Shown here piece after piece: positions 1-8,462 of a stretch of DNA of 64,000 nt. The stretch is from Streptomyces lichenis (GTDB lineage Bacteria; Actinomycetota; Actinomycetes; Streptomycetales; Streptomycetaceae): assembly GCF_023218175.1 (NCBI RefSeq), contig NZ_JALPTH010000005.1, positions 62,001 to 126,000 on the forward strand, written 5' to 3'. Each line of letters starts with the position of its first letter. Position 1 is the stretch's first letter. The notes below the pieces were generated by a model. The model did no database searches, had not been told where the DNA came from, and saw nothing but the letters and a program-made list of their open reading frames with translations. A program made the translations under genes and the position numbers.

Positions 1-1341
1 CCCCGACATCACGTTGTCCAGCACCTTGTAGATCTCCTGGGCCTTGGGCGGCTCGGCCTTCCCGGGCACCGGCTTGTCCATGTACGCCTGGAAGTTCTCC
101 ACCGGCATGGTGGCGTGCTCCTTGCGCGCGGCGTCGTCCTCCGCCTTGGTCCCGTTCAGCCAGAGGTTGGGCTGCGGGAGCCCGACCGGCAGCCCGTCGG
201 CCTTGGACCGCTGCCAGTCGTAGTGGCCCTTGCCCGGGGTGGTGAACTTGAAGTTCAGCCAGGCGATCGCGGCCTTGACCTTGTCGGACGAGATGCCCTT
301 CTTGATCATGTAGTTGTTGCCGCCGGCCAGGGTGGCCCGCCCGCTGGGGATCGGCCCCATGCCGAAGTTCTCGTACTTCGCGCCGAGTTGCTGGACCATG
401 TAGGTGATGTCGTCGGGCGCGGCGAGGAACATGCCGAGCTTGTCAGTGGCGATCTGCTTCTGCAGGTCACCCCACTTCAGCAGCTGGGTCTTGCCCATGG
501 AGTCGTCGTCCCAGCGCATGGCGCGCAGGTTCTCCACGACCTCGCGGCCGGTCTCGTCGTCGAAGGCGGCCTTGGTGCCGCTCGCGTCCACGATGTCCCC
601 GCCGAGGCTGTACAACTGGGCGGTGAAGTGCCAGCCGCCGGTGTTGGCGGCGCTGTACTCGCCGAAGCCGGCGATGCCGTCGCCGAGGCCGGCGATCTTC
701 TTGGCGGCGGTACGCACCTCCTCCCAGGTGGCCGGCGGGGCGTCCGGGTCCAGGCCGGCGTCCTCGAAGAGCTTGCGGTTGACCAGCAGGCCCATCCGGT
801 AGTTGCTGGTGGGCAGCCCGTACAGCTTGCCCTCGCTCTTCAGCGAGGCGAGGACGTCGGGGTCGATGTCCTTCAGCCGCGGCACCGTCCGCTCGTTGAC
901 GTACGCGGAGATGTCCTGGGCGCCGTCGTTGTCGAGCACCTGCGGCAGGTCGGTGAAGTAGGTGTAGAACACGTCCGGTTGGGACTTGGCCTTGAGCATC
1001 GCGGTGAACCGCGGCGGCTCCAGGCACTGGCCGGGGGTGGAGCGGCCCTGGATGGTGACGTTCGGGTACGTCCGGTTGAACTCCCGGACGTCCTCGTTCC
1101 ACTGCCTGAGCTCGGCCGCCTTGGCCGCCGGGGGCATGCAGTCGATGCTGAGGGTCACCTTGGCCTTCGGGTCCAGCGGGGCGGCCGGGTCGCCGCCGGC
1201 CCCGTTCCCGGAGCCGCCCGCGTCTCCGTCGTCGCCGCCGCTGCTGCTTGTGCCGCAGGCGGCCAGCACGGTGAGCGCCAGCGCGGAGGCGAGGGTGACC
1301 GCGCCGACGCGGCGGGTACGGCGGAGCCGGGCTCTTCTCAT
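1..1341 (-). CDS. Sugar ABC transporter substrate-binding lipoprotein (3' end cut off)
   Basis: Extracellular solute-binding protein of the family-1 (maltose/oligosaccharide) type, expected to be lipid-anchored outside the membrane and to feed a sugar ABC importer. The start at 1341 gives an Arg-rich n-region, a hydrophobic stretch and lipobox VLAAC with Cys29, followed by a Ser/Gly linker and a long periplasmic-binding-protein-like domain. The C terminus runs off the left edge after about 447 codons. It lies just downstream of a LacI regulator gene, the usual layout for a sugar-uptake operon whose permeases would be to the left. The neighbouring GH87-type enzyme suggests alpha-1,3-gluco-oligosaccharides as substrate, which is an inference only. 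Confidence 0.9.
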   Translation of the reverse strand, partial: MRRARLRRTRRVGAVTLASALALTVLAACGTSSSGGDDGDAGGSGNGAGGDPAAPLDPKAKVTLSIDCMPPAAKAAELRQWNEDVREFNRTYPNVTIQGRSTPGQCLEPPRFTAMLKAKSQPDVFYTYFTDLPQVLDNDGAQDISAYVNERTVPRLKDIDPDVLASLKSEGKLYGLPTSNYRMGLLVNRKLFEDAGLDPDAPPATWEEVRTAAKKIAGLGDGIAGFGEYSAANTGGWHFTAQLYSLGGDIVDASGTKAAFDDETGREVVENLRAMRWDDDSMGKTQLLKWGDLQKQIATDKLGMFLAAPDDITYMVQQLGAKYENFGMGPIPSGRATLAGGNNYMIKKGISSDKVKAAIAWLNFKFTTPGKGHYDWQRSKADGLPVGLPQPNLWLNGTKAEDDAARKEHATMPVENFQAYMDKPVPGKAEPPKAQEIYKVLDNVMSG

Positions 1342-1453
1342 GGTGGTCCCCTTCGGGCAGGCACGTGGAAGGCACCCCACCGCCGGACCTGGGCGCCACC
1401 AAGGGAGCGGCCGGGCGACGGGGGAGCGCCGCACACTCAACCACCACCGTCAG

Positions 1454-1488
1454 ATTGCCGCAATATCTCGCGCCGATTTCGCAATTGC
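1454..1488. promoter_or_regulatory. Paired TTGC/GCAA palindromes upstream of the sugar-binding protein gene
   Basis: Between the LacI gene and the transporter gene lie ATTGCCGCAAT (1454-1464) and GCAATTGC (1481-1488), both perfect inverted repeats. They are the only clear symmetry in this 154-bp gap and could be operators for the adjacent LacI protein, although they differ from the GCAAG/CTTGC elements on its other side. Confidence 0.4.
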
Positions 1489-1495
1489 TTGACAG

Positions 1496-2506
1496 TCAGC
1501 CGCGCGGAGCCTGCCCAGTGGAGCCGCGCACCACCAGCTCCGGCTCGAACAGCAGCTCTCCGGGCGGCACTTCACCACCCTGGATCTGAGCGCACAGCAG
1601 ATCCACGGCCGCGCGGCCCATCGCCTCGATGGGCTGGCGCACGGTGGTCAGCGGGGGCTCGGTGCAGTTCATGAACGCGGAGTCGTCGTAGCCCACCACG
1701 GACACTTCCCCCGGCACCGCGAGCCCGCGCCGGCGGGCCGCCCGTACCGCACCGAGGGCCAGTGGGTCGCTGGCGCAGATGATCCCGGTGACCCCGCGCT
1801 CCAGCAGCCGGGAGGTGGCCGCCTGGCCGCCCTCCAGCGAGAACATCGAGCGCTCGACATACGCCTCGGGCAGCTCGCTACCGGCCGCCTCGGCCGCGGC
1901 CCGGGCGGCGGCCAGCTTGCGGCGCGAGGGCACATGGTCGCCGGGGCCCAGCACCACCCCGATCCGCTGGTGCCCGAGCGAGGCCAGATGGCGCCAGGCC
2001 TGCTCGACGGCGACCGCGTCGTCGCAGGAGATGCACGGGAAGTCCAGCCCCTCGATGGAGGCGTTGATCAGCACCACCGGGATCCGGCGCTCGGCGAGCT
2101 GCCGGTAGTGGTCGTGCGGGGCGTCCGCCTGGGCGAACAGCCCGCCGGCGAAGACCACCCCGGAGACCTGCTGCTGGAGCAGCAGCTCCACGTAGTCGGC
2201 CTCGGAGACCCCGCCCTTGGTCTGGGTGCACAGCACCGGAGTCAGCCCCTGCTGGGCCAGGGCACCCCCGATGACCTCGGCGAACGCCGGGAAGATGGGG
2301 TTCTGCAACTCAGGCAGGACCAGCCCGACCAACCGCGCCCGCTCCCCGCGCAGCTGGGTGGGGCGTTCATAGCCGAGGACGTCCAGCGCCGTGAGCACGG
2401 ACTGCCGGGTGGCCTCGGAGACCCCCGGCTTGCCGTTGAGCACCCGGCTCACCGTGGCCTCGCTGACTCCCACCTTCTTGGCAACCTGAGCAAGTCGTCG
2501 CGTCAT
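1496..2506 (-). CDS. LacI family transcriptional regulator
   Basis: DNA-binding repressor with an N-terminal LacI helix-turn-helix (residues 1-50; LAQVAKKVGVSEATVSRVL) and a periplasmic-binding-protein-like effector domain (about residues 60-336). An upstream in-frame ATG at 2539 exists, but starting at 2506 puts the HTH at the N terminus as in the family. The length of 336 residues is typical. It sits between a sugar ABC binding protein and a secreted glycanase, so it probably represses sugar uptake and glycan breakdown. A doubled operator-like cluster lies immediately upstream (2521-2598), within reach of both its own promoter and the divergent glycanase promoter, which suggests autoregulation. 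Confidence 0.92.
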   Translation of the reverse strand: MTRRLAQVAKKVGVSEATVSRVLNGKPGVSEATRQSVLTALDVLGYERPTQLRGERARLVGLVLPELQNPIFPAFAEVIGGALAQQGLTPVLCTQTKGGVSEADYVELLLQQQVSGVVFAGGLFAQADAPHDHYRQLAERRIPVVLINASIEGLDFPCISCDDAVAVEQAWRHLASLGHQRIGVVLGPGDHVPSRRKLAAARAAAEAAGSELPEAYVERSMFSLEGGQAATSRLLERGVTGIICASDPLALGAVRAARRRGLAVPGEVSVVGYDDSAFMNCTEPPLTTVRQPIEAMGRAAVDLLCAQIQGGEVPPGELLFEPELVVRGSTGQAPRG

Positions 2507-2520
2507 GCGCGCAAGGCTAA

Positions 2521-2598
2521 CGCAAGCCACGCAAGCCACTTGCGGCCTTCGACGGCCCCGATGGCTCCCCCATCCGCAAGCCGCGCAAGCCGCTTGCG
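2521..2598. promoter_or_regulatory. Duplicated LacI-type operator cluster
   Basis: Two 24-bp elements of the same design occur at 2521-2544 and 2575-2598: CGCAAGCC[AG] twice in tandem followed by CTTGCG. Each contains a symmetric core, CGCAAGCCACTTGCG (2530-2544) or CGCAAGCCGCTTGCG (2584-2598). The elements are offset by exactly 54 bp, about five helical turns, and another CGCAAG half-site is at 2510. This geometry suits co-operative or looped binding by the adjacent LacI regulator. Confidence 0.65.
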
Positions 2599-2626
2599 TG
2601 CCCCACCTGGGCCCCTGCCGGACCCG

Positions 2627-2655
2627 TTGACAAAGCGGTGAGACGCGAGAAACCT
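2627..2655 (+). promoter_or_regulatory. Possible promoter of the glycanase gene
   Basis: A perfect TTGACA hexamer (2627-2632) is followed after 17 bp by AAACCT (2650-2655), a weak -10. It starts about 30 bp downstream of the second LacI-type operator element and reads toward the gene at 2816. Confidence 0.35.
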
Positions 2656-2740
2656 GTGGGCGTCGTTCCGCAAAGAATCGACGAACTCACTCAAGCGATG
2701 TGCAAAGTGGTCAGCTCCCCCCGGCACCCGCCACCGCCCG

Positions 2741-2797
2741 CTTCCCCCTCCCCCTTTCCTCGCTTCCCTCGCTTCCCTCTCTCCCCCTCCCCTCCCC
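2741..2797 (+). other. Near-homopyrimidine leader tract
   Basis: A run of 57 bases that is all C and T except two G residues lies in the presumed 5' leader of the glycanase gene, just before its ribosome binding site (AGAGGA). The opposite strand is a polypurine tract. Its role is unknown. Confidence 0.5.
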
Positions 2798-2815
2798 ACC
2801 TCGCAGAGGATCCCC

Positions 2816-5800
2816 ATGAGTTGGAGACCCCTCGGCTGGCGCCCGCTGGCCGGAATCGTCATAGCCGGACTCGCCACCACCGGGCTGATGCCCCTGACCT
2901 TCGCCCCCGCCGCCCAGGCAGCCTCCTCGCCTCAGTCAGCCCCCTCCTCGCTCTGGGCCGTCGGCGCCCGGGTCGCCGCCGATGCCAACCTGGCGCTCGG
3001 CCGACCGGCCAGTGCGGGCGGCGCCCATGGTGAGTACCCCGCCGGGAACACCACCGACGGCGCCCAGGCCTCCTACTGGGAGGGCCCGGCCGGCTCCTTC
3101 CCCCAGTGGGTGCACGTGGACCTGGGCGTCTCCCGCTCGGTCAAGCGGGCGGTGCTGAAGCTGCCCACCGGCTGGGAGGCCCGTACCCAGACGCTCTCCC
3201 TCCAGGGCAGCACCGACGGTTCCACCTTCCGTACCCTCGCCGCCTCGACCGGCCGGACCTTCGACCCGGCGCGCGCCAACACCGTCACCCTCGACCTTCC
3301 CTCCCCCGCCGAGGCCCGCTATGTACGGGTGCAGGTCACCGGCAACACCGGCTGGGACGCAGCGCAGTTGGCCGAGCTGGAGGTGTGGGGCGAGGACGGC
3401 GGCGGCACCGATCCCGGCACTCCCCCGCCCGCCGGTACCAACCTGGCCCGCAACAAGCCGGTGGAGGCCACCTCCTCCGTCCACACCTATGTGGCCGCCA
3501 ACGCCACCGACGACTCCACCTCCACCTACTGGGAGGGCGCCGGGCACCCGGCCGACCTGACGGTGAAGCTGGGCGCGGACGCGGACCTCACCGGAGTGGT
3601 GGTCAAGCTCAACCCGGCCGCCGAGTGGGGCGCCCGCCGCCAGGGCGTCGAGGTCCTGGGCCGGGCGGCCTCCTCCGGTTCCTTCACCACCCTCAAGCCC
3701 CGTACCGACTACGCCTTCTCCCCCACCACCGGCAACACGGTGACCATCCCGGTGAGCGGCCGTTTCGCCGACGTACGGCTGCGGTTCACCTCCAACACCG
3801 GGGCGCCCGGCGGGCAGGTGGCCGAGTTCCAGGTGGTCGGCAGCGCCGCGCCCGCACCCGATCTCACCGTCACCGGGCTGACGTGGACGCCGTCCGCCCC
3901 GTCCGAGCGCGACGCGGTCACCGTGAACGCCACCGTCCGCAACGCCGGCACCGCCCGTTCGGCGGCGACCACGGCGGACGTCAGCGTGGAGGGCACGGTC
4001 GCCGGGACGGCGAACGTCCCGGCGCTCGACCCGGGCACCTCCACCACCGTCCCGGTCGCCATCGGCACCCGGGCCGCCGGCAGCTACGCCGTCTCCGCCG
4101 TGGTCGACCCCCGCAACACCCTCCCCGAGCTGGACGACACCAACAACAGCCGTACCGCCACCGACCGCCTGGTGGTCGCCCAGGCCCCTGGCCCGGACCT
4201 CGAAGTCGCCTCCATCACCACCAACCCCGCCAACCCGGCGGTCGGCACCCCGGTCTCCTTCACCGTCGCCGTCCGCAACCGCGGCACCACCGCTGCCCCG
4301 GCCGGCAGCGTCACCCGACTCCAGGCGGGCACCACCGTCCTCAACGGCTCCACGGGCCAGATCGCCGCCGGTGCCACCGCCACCGTGCCGATCTCCGGCA
4401 CCTGGACGGCGACCAGCGGCGGGGCCATCCTCATCGCCACCGCCGACGCCACCAACACGGTCACCGAGACCAACGAGGCAAACAACATCCTCAGCCGCTC
4501 GATCGTGGTCGGCCGCGGCGCCGCCGTCCCGTACACCTCCTACGAGGCGGAGGACGGTCGCCACAACGGCACCCTGCTCACCGCCGACGCCAAGCGGACC
4601 TTCGGCCACACCAACTTCGCCACCGAGTCCTCCGGCCGCAAGTCCGTCCGCCTCGACTCCACCGGCCAGTACGTCGAGTTCACCTCCACCGCCCCCGCCA
4701 ACTCCCTGGTCGTCCGCAACTCCGTCCCGGACGCGGCGGCCGGCGGCGGGGCCGAGGCCACCATCAGCCTCTACGCGAACGACACCTTCGTTCGCAAGCT
4801 CACCCTCTCCTCCAAGCACAGCTGGCTGTACGGGACCACCGACGACCCCGAGGGCCTGACCAACCGCCCCGGCGGGGACGCCCGCCGCCTCTTCGACGAG
4901 TCGAACGCCCTGCTCTCCCAGACCTACCCGGCCGGGACGCGCTTCCGCGTCCAGCGCGACGCCGCCGACACCGCCGCCTTCCACATCATCGACACCGTCG
5001 ACCTGGAGCAGGTCGCCCCGCCCGCCGCCAAGCCCGCCTCCTGCGTCTCGATCACCGAGTACGGGGCGGTGCCCAACGACGGCCTGGACGACACCGACGC
5101 CCTCCAGCGGGCGGTCACCGCCGACCAGAACGGCCAGATCCCCTGCGTCTGGATCCCGGCCGGGCAGTGGCGTCAGGAGCAGAAGATCCTCACCGACGAC
5201 CCGTTGAACCGGGGCCAGTTCAACCAGGTGGGCATCCGGGACGTCACCATCCGCGGCGCCGGTATGTGGCACTCCCAGCTCTACACCCTCACCCCGCCGC
5301 ACCAGGCGGGCGGGATCAACCATCCGCACGAGGGCAACTTCGGCTTCGACATCGACCACAACACCCAGATCTCCGACATCGCCATCTTCGGCTCGGGCAC
5401 CATCCGCGGCGGCGACGGCAACCACGAGGGCGGGGTCGGCCTCAACGGCCGCTTCGGCAAGGGCACGAAGATCAGCAACGTCTGGATCGAGCACGCCAAC
5501 GTCGGCGTCTGGGCGGGCCGGGACTACTCCAACATCCCCGAGCTGTGGGGCCCGGGCGACGGCCTCGAATTCACCGGCGTCCGCATCCGCAACACCTACG
5601 CCGACGGCATCAACTTCGCCAACGGCACCCGCAACTCCACCGTCTACAACTCGTCCTTCCGCAACACCGGCGACGACGCGCTGGCCGTCTGGGCCAGCAA
5701 GTACGTCAAGGACACCTCCGTGGACATCGGCTCCGACAACCACTTCCGCAACAACACCGTCCAGCTCCCCTGGCGGGCCAACGGCATCGCGGTCTACGGC

Positions 5801-6268
5801 GGCTTCGGCAACACCATCGAGAACAACGTCATCGCCGACACCATGAACTACCCGGGCATCATGCTGGCCACCGACCACGACCCGCTGCCCTTCTCCGGCC
5901 AGACCCTGATCGCGGGCAACGCCCTGCACCGCACCGGCGGCGCGTTCTGGAACGAGGACCAGGAGTTCGGCGCGATCACCCTGTTCGCCCAGGGCCAGGA
6001 CATCCCCGGCGTCGCCATCCGGGACACCGAGATCCTGGACTCCACCTACGACGGCATCCAGTTCAAGACCGGCGGCGGCGCGATGCCCGGCGTCAGGATC
6101 CAGAACGTCCGCATCGACCGCTCCGACAACGGCTCCGGCATCCTCGCGATGAGCGGCGCCCGCGGCAGCGCGACCCTCTCCGACGTCACCATCACGGGCT
6201 CCGCCCAGGGCGACGTCCTGATCGAACCGGGCTCCCAGTTCACCATCTCGGGCACCCCGAACCCGTAA
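2816..6268 (+). CDS. Secreted multidomain GH87-type alpha-1,3-glucanase (mycodextranase)
   Basis: Predicted secreted endoglucanase acting on alpha-1,3-glucan. The 1150-residue protein has a signal peptide (cleavage near residue 36), two discoidin/F5-8C-like carbohydrate-binding domains (about 56-194 and 207-345), two CARDB beta-sandwich domains (348-453, 458-565), a CBM6/35-like domain (about 572-740) and a C-terminal right-handed beta-helix (745-1150). In the helix, Asp930 and the pair Asp953-Asp954 have the spacing I recall for the three catalytic aspartates of GH87 enzymes (D, +23, +24). A good ribosome binding site precedes the ATG at 2816. The adjacent LacI regulator and sugar transporter suggest use of fungal-type alpha-glucan. 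A GH28-like pectinase is the main alternative. Confidence 0.8.
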   Translation: MSWRPLGWRPLAGIVIAGLATTGLMPLTFAPAAQAASSPQSAPSSLWAVGARVAADANLALGRPASAGGAHGEYPAGNTTDGAQASYWEGPAGSFPQWVHVDLGVSRSVKRAVLKLPTGWEARTQTLSLQGSTDGSTFRTLAASTGRTFDPARANTVTLDLPSPAEARYVRVQVTGNTGWDAAQLAELEVWGEDGGGTDPGTPPPAGTNLARNKPVEATSSVHTYVAANATDDSTSTYWEGAGHPADLTVKLGADADLTGVVVKLNPAAEWGARRQGVEVLGRAASSGSFTTLKPRTDYAFSPTTGNTVTIPVSGRFADVRLRFTSNTGAPGGQVAEFQVVGSAAPAPDLTVTGLTWTPSAPSERDAVTVNATVRNAGTARSAATTADVSVEGTVAGTANVPALDPGTSTTVPVAIGTRAAGSYAVSAVVDPRNTLPELDDTNNSRTATDRLVVAQAPGPDLEVASITTNPANPAVGTPVSFTVAVRNRGTTAAPAGSVTRLQAGTTVLNGSTGQIAAGATATVPISGTWTATSGGAILIATADATNTVTETNEANNILSRSIVVGRGAAVPYTSYEAEDGRHNGTLLTADAKRTFGHTNFATESSGRKSVRLDSTGQYVEFTSTAPANSLVVRNSVPDAAAGGGAEATISLYANDTFVRKLTLSSKHSWLYGTTDDPEGLTNRPGGDARRLFDESNALLSQTYPAGTRFRVQRDAADTAAFHIIDTVDLEQVAPPAAKPASCVSITEYGAVPNDGLDDTDALQRAVTADQNGQIPCVWIPAGQWRQEQKILTDDPLNRGQFNQVGIRDVTIRGAGMWHSQLYTLTPPHQAGGINHPHEGNFGFDIDHNTQISDIAIFGSGTIRGGDGNHEGGVGLNGRFGKGTKISNVWIEHANVGVWAGRDYSNIPELWGPGDGLEFTGVRIRNTYADGINFANGTRNSTVYNSSFRNTGDDALAVWASKYVKDTSVDIGSDNHFRNNTVQLPWRANGIAVYGGFGNTIENNVIADTMNYPGIMLATDHDPLPFSGQTLIAGNALHRTGGAFWNEDQEFGAITLFAQGQDIPGVAIRDTEILDSTYDGIQFKTGGGAMPGVRIQNVRIDRSDNGSGILAMSGARGSATLSDVTITGSAQGDVLIEPGSQFTISGTPNP

Positions 6269-6288
6269 GCCCCTCCTCGGGGAACCCC

Positions 6289-6323
6289 GCCCCGCCCGAC
6301 GCCTCCGTGGCGCCGGGCGGGGC
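6289..6323 (+). terminator. Terminator after the GH87-type gene
   Basis: GCCCCGCCCG (6289-6298) pairs perfectly with CGGGCGGGGC (6314-6323), 20 bp after the stop codon, with further pairing inside the loop. It is a GC-rich hairpin without a clear U-tract, common in this type of genome. Confidence 0.7.
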
Positions 6324-6352
6324 GGTGGGCTTGCACGCGCCTGGCCCTCTTT

Positions 6353-6384
6353 ATGCGACAACGCCAATATTGGCGTTGTCGCAT
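6353..6384. promoter_or_regulatory. Perfect 32-bp palindrome upstream of the XRE/DUF5753 module
   Basis: ATGCGACAACGCCAAT (6353-6368) is followed at once by its exact reverse complement, ATTGGCGTTGTCGCAT (6369-6384). It lies 74 bp before the first gene of the module and is AT-richer than its surroundings. It is probably the operator of the XRE protein encoded at 7159, since a 14-bp piece of it recurs at the end of that gene. Confidence 0.7.
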
Positions 6385-6457
6385 GGACGGTGGTCGCGCG
6401 GTCTCCGTACGGTTGGCGGCGACGCCCCAACGGGGGTGCGAGACAGGGGGTTTCACC

Positions 6458-6664
6458 ATGGCTCGTGAGGAACTGACGCGGCTTACGGGGAACGGCACGG
6501 GGCAGTGCAAGAAGAACGACTGCCCCAACGTGTACCGCACCGTGTCCGGGTCCTTCGTCATACAAGGCAATGTGTCGCGGGCCTTCACCACCCCGACCGG
6601 CGAGGGGCTGGTGGAGATTTCGGAGGAGACCCTGAGGGAGGCCGTTCGTGTTCTTGGATGGTGA
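6458..6664 (+). CDS. Small protein opening the XRE/DUF5753 module
   Basis: 68-residue protein of unknown function. The ATG at 6458 was chosen because it is the first start beyond the palindrome, giving a product beginning MAREEL. It has a CKKNDCP element (two Cys five residues apart) and a predicted beta/alpha C-terminal half. It overlaps the next gene by 17 bp, so translation is probably coupled. Similar small proteins often precede DUF6879 genes in Streptomyces, as I recall. No catalytic motif is visible. Confidence 0.6.
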   Translation: MAREELTRLTGNGTGQCKKNDCPNVYRTVSGSFVIQGNVSRAFTTPTGEGLVEISEETLREAVRVLGW

Positions 6665-7169
6665 CGAGTGGGCAGCTCGATTCGAGACGTTCCGTCGAGA
6701 GGCCTGGCGCCTTGAGACGCTGCCGGCCTACCGAGTACCGCAGGAAGCTGAGGAGATCGCCGAGTTTCTGGCCGGTGAGCGCATCGACCCACGGACATAC
6801 TCGAACGAGTACACCGAGGACCTCAAACGGGTGCGGCGGGAGGGGAAGAGTAAGGGCCGTGTTCACGTCGTGACTCGCCCCCTGTCGGACTACCTGCGCT
6901 TCGAGTTCATGTACTACCAGCCACACGCGGCAGCCGGTGAGGACATTCGCGTCATGGATGTCACGAACCGCCCCAACCCGCTCGCGGGAGTGCAGGACTT
7001 CTGGATGTTCGACCGCTCCGAGGTCGTCCTCATGAACTACGAGGCGGACGGCACACAGATCAACCGCGAGGTCTTCGAGGGCGACATCACGCGCTTCCAC
7101 GAATACCAGCGGATCGCCCTGGCCGAGTCCGTGCCCTTCGAGGAGTACGTGAAGGGCATTGACCTTTGA
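6648..7169 (+). CDS. DUF6879-like protein
   Basis: 173-residue soluble protein resembling the DUF6879 family, which usually sits beside XRE/DUF5753 regulators in Streptomyces; the biochemical role is unknown. The GTG start at 6648 is preceded by GAGGGAG. The N-terminal half is charged (EEIAEFLAGERIDP), and the C-terminal half has the WMFDRSEVVLMNYE segment typical of what I recall for the family. It overlaps the genes on both sides, so the three form one translationally coupled unit behind the 32-bp palindrome. It may be a toxin-like or partner component controlled by the XRE protein. Confidence 0.65.
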   Translation: MFLDGDEWAARFETFRREAWRLETLPAYRVPQEAEEIAEFLAGERIDPRTYSNEYTEDLKRVRREGKSKGRVHVVTRPLSDYLRFEFMYYQPHAAAGEDIRVMDVTNRPNPLAGVQDFWMFDRSEVVLMNYEADGTQINREVFEGDITRFHEYQRIALAESVPFEEYVKGIDL

Positions 7170-8007
7170 TCCGGAGTCGCTGGGGAGGACACGATCAGAC
7201 CTGGCGGCGGCACTACGCGACGAGCGCCGGCGGGCGGGGCTCACACAGACCACGCTCGCCCGGCGCTGCAACATGTCGCAGACCAAGATCAGCAACATCG
7301 AGAGCGGAAAGATCGCCCCGACGATCGTGGATGTCGAACTGATCCTGGAGACCCTGGGCGCACAAGGATCCGTCGCGACGGACATACTCGCTCTCGCGCG
7401 CTCCGCCCATACCGAATGGCAGGACGGCTGGGCGTCACAGCGGCGGGGGCTGGACAAGAAGCAGAACGAACTGGCCCGCCTAGAGGCCGTGACCACCGAA
7501 TTCCGCTTCTTCTTGCCGACCATGATCACGGGCTTGCTCGCCACGCCCGATTACGTACGCGCCAGCCTCTCGCGCAGTTCAGGCGACATCGCCAAAGTCA
7601 TCGCCAAGAAAATCGAACGTCAGCGCGTTCTCATGGACTCGTCCAAGTCCTTCACGTTCCTCCTCACGGAGCAGGCCGTGCGGTGGCCCCTGGTACCGCC
7701 CCTGGCCATGGCTCTGCAACTCGATCGCCTGGCCTCCCTGTCGCGCATACCCCATCTACGCCTCGGCGTCATCCCGCTCGGGCTTCCGGGGCCCGTGGAC
7801 GAGACGCCGCTCAGCGTGTTCACCGTGTACGACCGGCGACTGGTGCAGGTCGAGACGCACACCGGTGCGCTGATTCTGCGGGATCACAAGGACGTGGCCG
7901 CATACCGCGAGGACTTCGAACGATATGAGGCCCACGCGGTGTGGGGTGACGATTGCCGGGAGCTCCTTGGAGAGTGGGCCGGGCGATTTACCCGACAACG
8001 CCAATAA
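7159..8007 (+). CDS. XRE family regulator with DUF5753 domain
   Basis: 282-residue DNA-binding protein with an N-terminal Cro/C1-type HTH (about residues 20-70; TQTTLARRCNMSQTKISNIE) and a C-terminal DUF5753 domain, also called Scr1-type antitoxin-like. TTG at 7159 is the likely start: it follows GAAGGG, overlaps the upstream stop and gives the normal length. It closes a three-gene unit and probably binds the palindrome at 6353-6384. Its last codons contain the 14-bp sequence found in one arm of that palindrome. Confidence 0.88.
   Translation: MTFDPESLGRTRSDLAAALRDERRRAGLTQTTLARRCNMSQTKISNIESGKIAPTIVDVELILETLGAQGSVATDILALARSAHTEWQDGWASQRRGLDKKQNELARLEAVTTEFRFFLPTMITGLLATPDYVRASLSRSSGDIAKVIAKKIERQRVLMDSSKSFTFLLTEQAVRWPLVPPLAMALQLDRLASLSRIPHLRLGVIPLGLPGPVDETPLSVFTVYDRRLVQVETHTGALILRDHKDVAAYREDFERYEAHAVWGDDCRELLGEWAGRFTRQRQ
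7993..8006 (+). repeat. 14-bp copy of the palindrome arm at the end of the XRE gene
   Basis: CGACAACGCCAATA at 7993-8006 is identical to 6356-6369, inside the 32-bp palindrome, so the three-gene module is bracketed by direct repeats. It could be a second half-operator or the footprint of an insertion or duplication. Confidence 0.6.
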
Positions 8008-8077
8008 GTTCAGGCCCCCATCGCTCGTCCGGCAAGACTGGTTGCCCACTCGGAACAGCATCGGGGAGGCAACAGAC

Positions 8078-8305
8078 ATGGGCGCACCCGGGACGACGAC
8101 AAGCAGGCCCCGGCCCGGCAACGGCGAGGATGGGTGGGAGTACGTGACGTACGCGCCCTCGGGCGAGCAGTGCACCGCCTGTGGCTCCGGCATCGAACCG
8201 TTCGACCCGGTACGCCGGGCCACCGTCGCGCGCGAGCCGGGTCGGACCGTGGCCGTCTACCGGCACATCGGCGCATGTCCCTCCACGCACGCGGCCACGG
8301 CGTGA
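8078..8305 (+). CDS. Small CxxC protein
   Basis: 75-residue hypothetical protein. The ATG at 8078 has a good ribosome binding site (GGGGAGG). The middle contains CTAC, a CxxC pair, and a third Cys lies near the C terminus (GACPSTH), so one zinc-knuckle-like site is possible. It follows the XRE/DUF5753 gene by 70 bp. No family is recognised with confidence. The high charge and size fit the small accessory proteins often found near DUF397/DUF5753 regulators. Confidence 0.55.
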   Translation: MGAPGTTTSRPRPGNGEDGWEYVTYAPSGEQCTACGSGIEPFDPVRRATVAREPGRTVAVYRHIGACPSTHAATA

Positions 8306-8462
8306 CGCCGAGCCGTTCGTAGATGCCCGCCCCGGCGACGGAATCCCTGGACAGGTCGAGCGCCGGGGCGGGTGGCCGACGCAGGAGTCACCCCCTGCGC
8401 ATCGCGGGCCATGTCTCCGACGGTACGGGGGTGTGGCCTTCCAGAGAAGAGGAGGCTCAACG

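Noticed and set aside
2936..6565. Very long open frame (about 1200 codons) antisense to the GH87-type gene
   Set aside because: It mirrors the sense gene's GC-biased codons, has a Gly/Val/Asp-rich composition without domains, and the plus strand has a signal peptide and recognisable domains.
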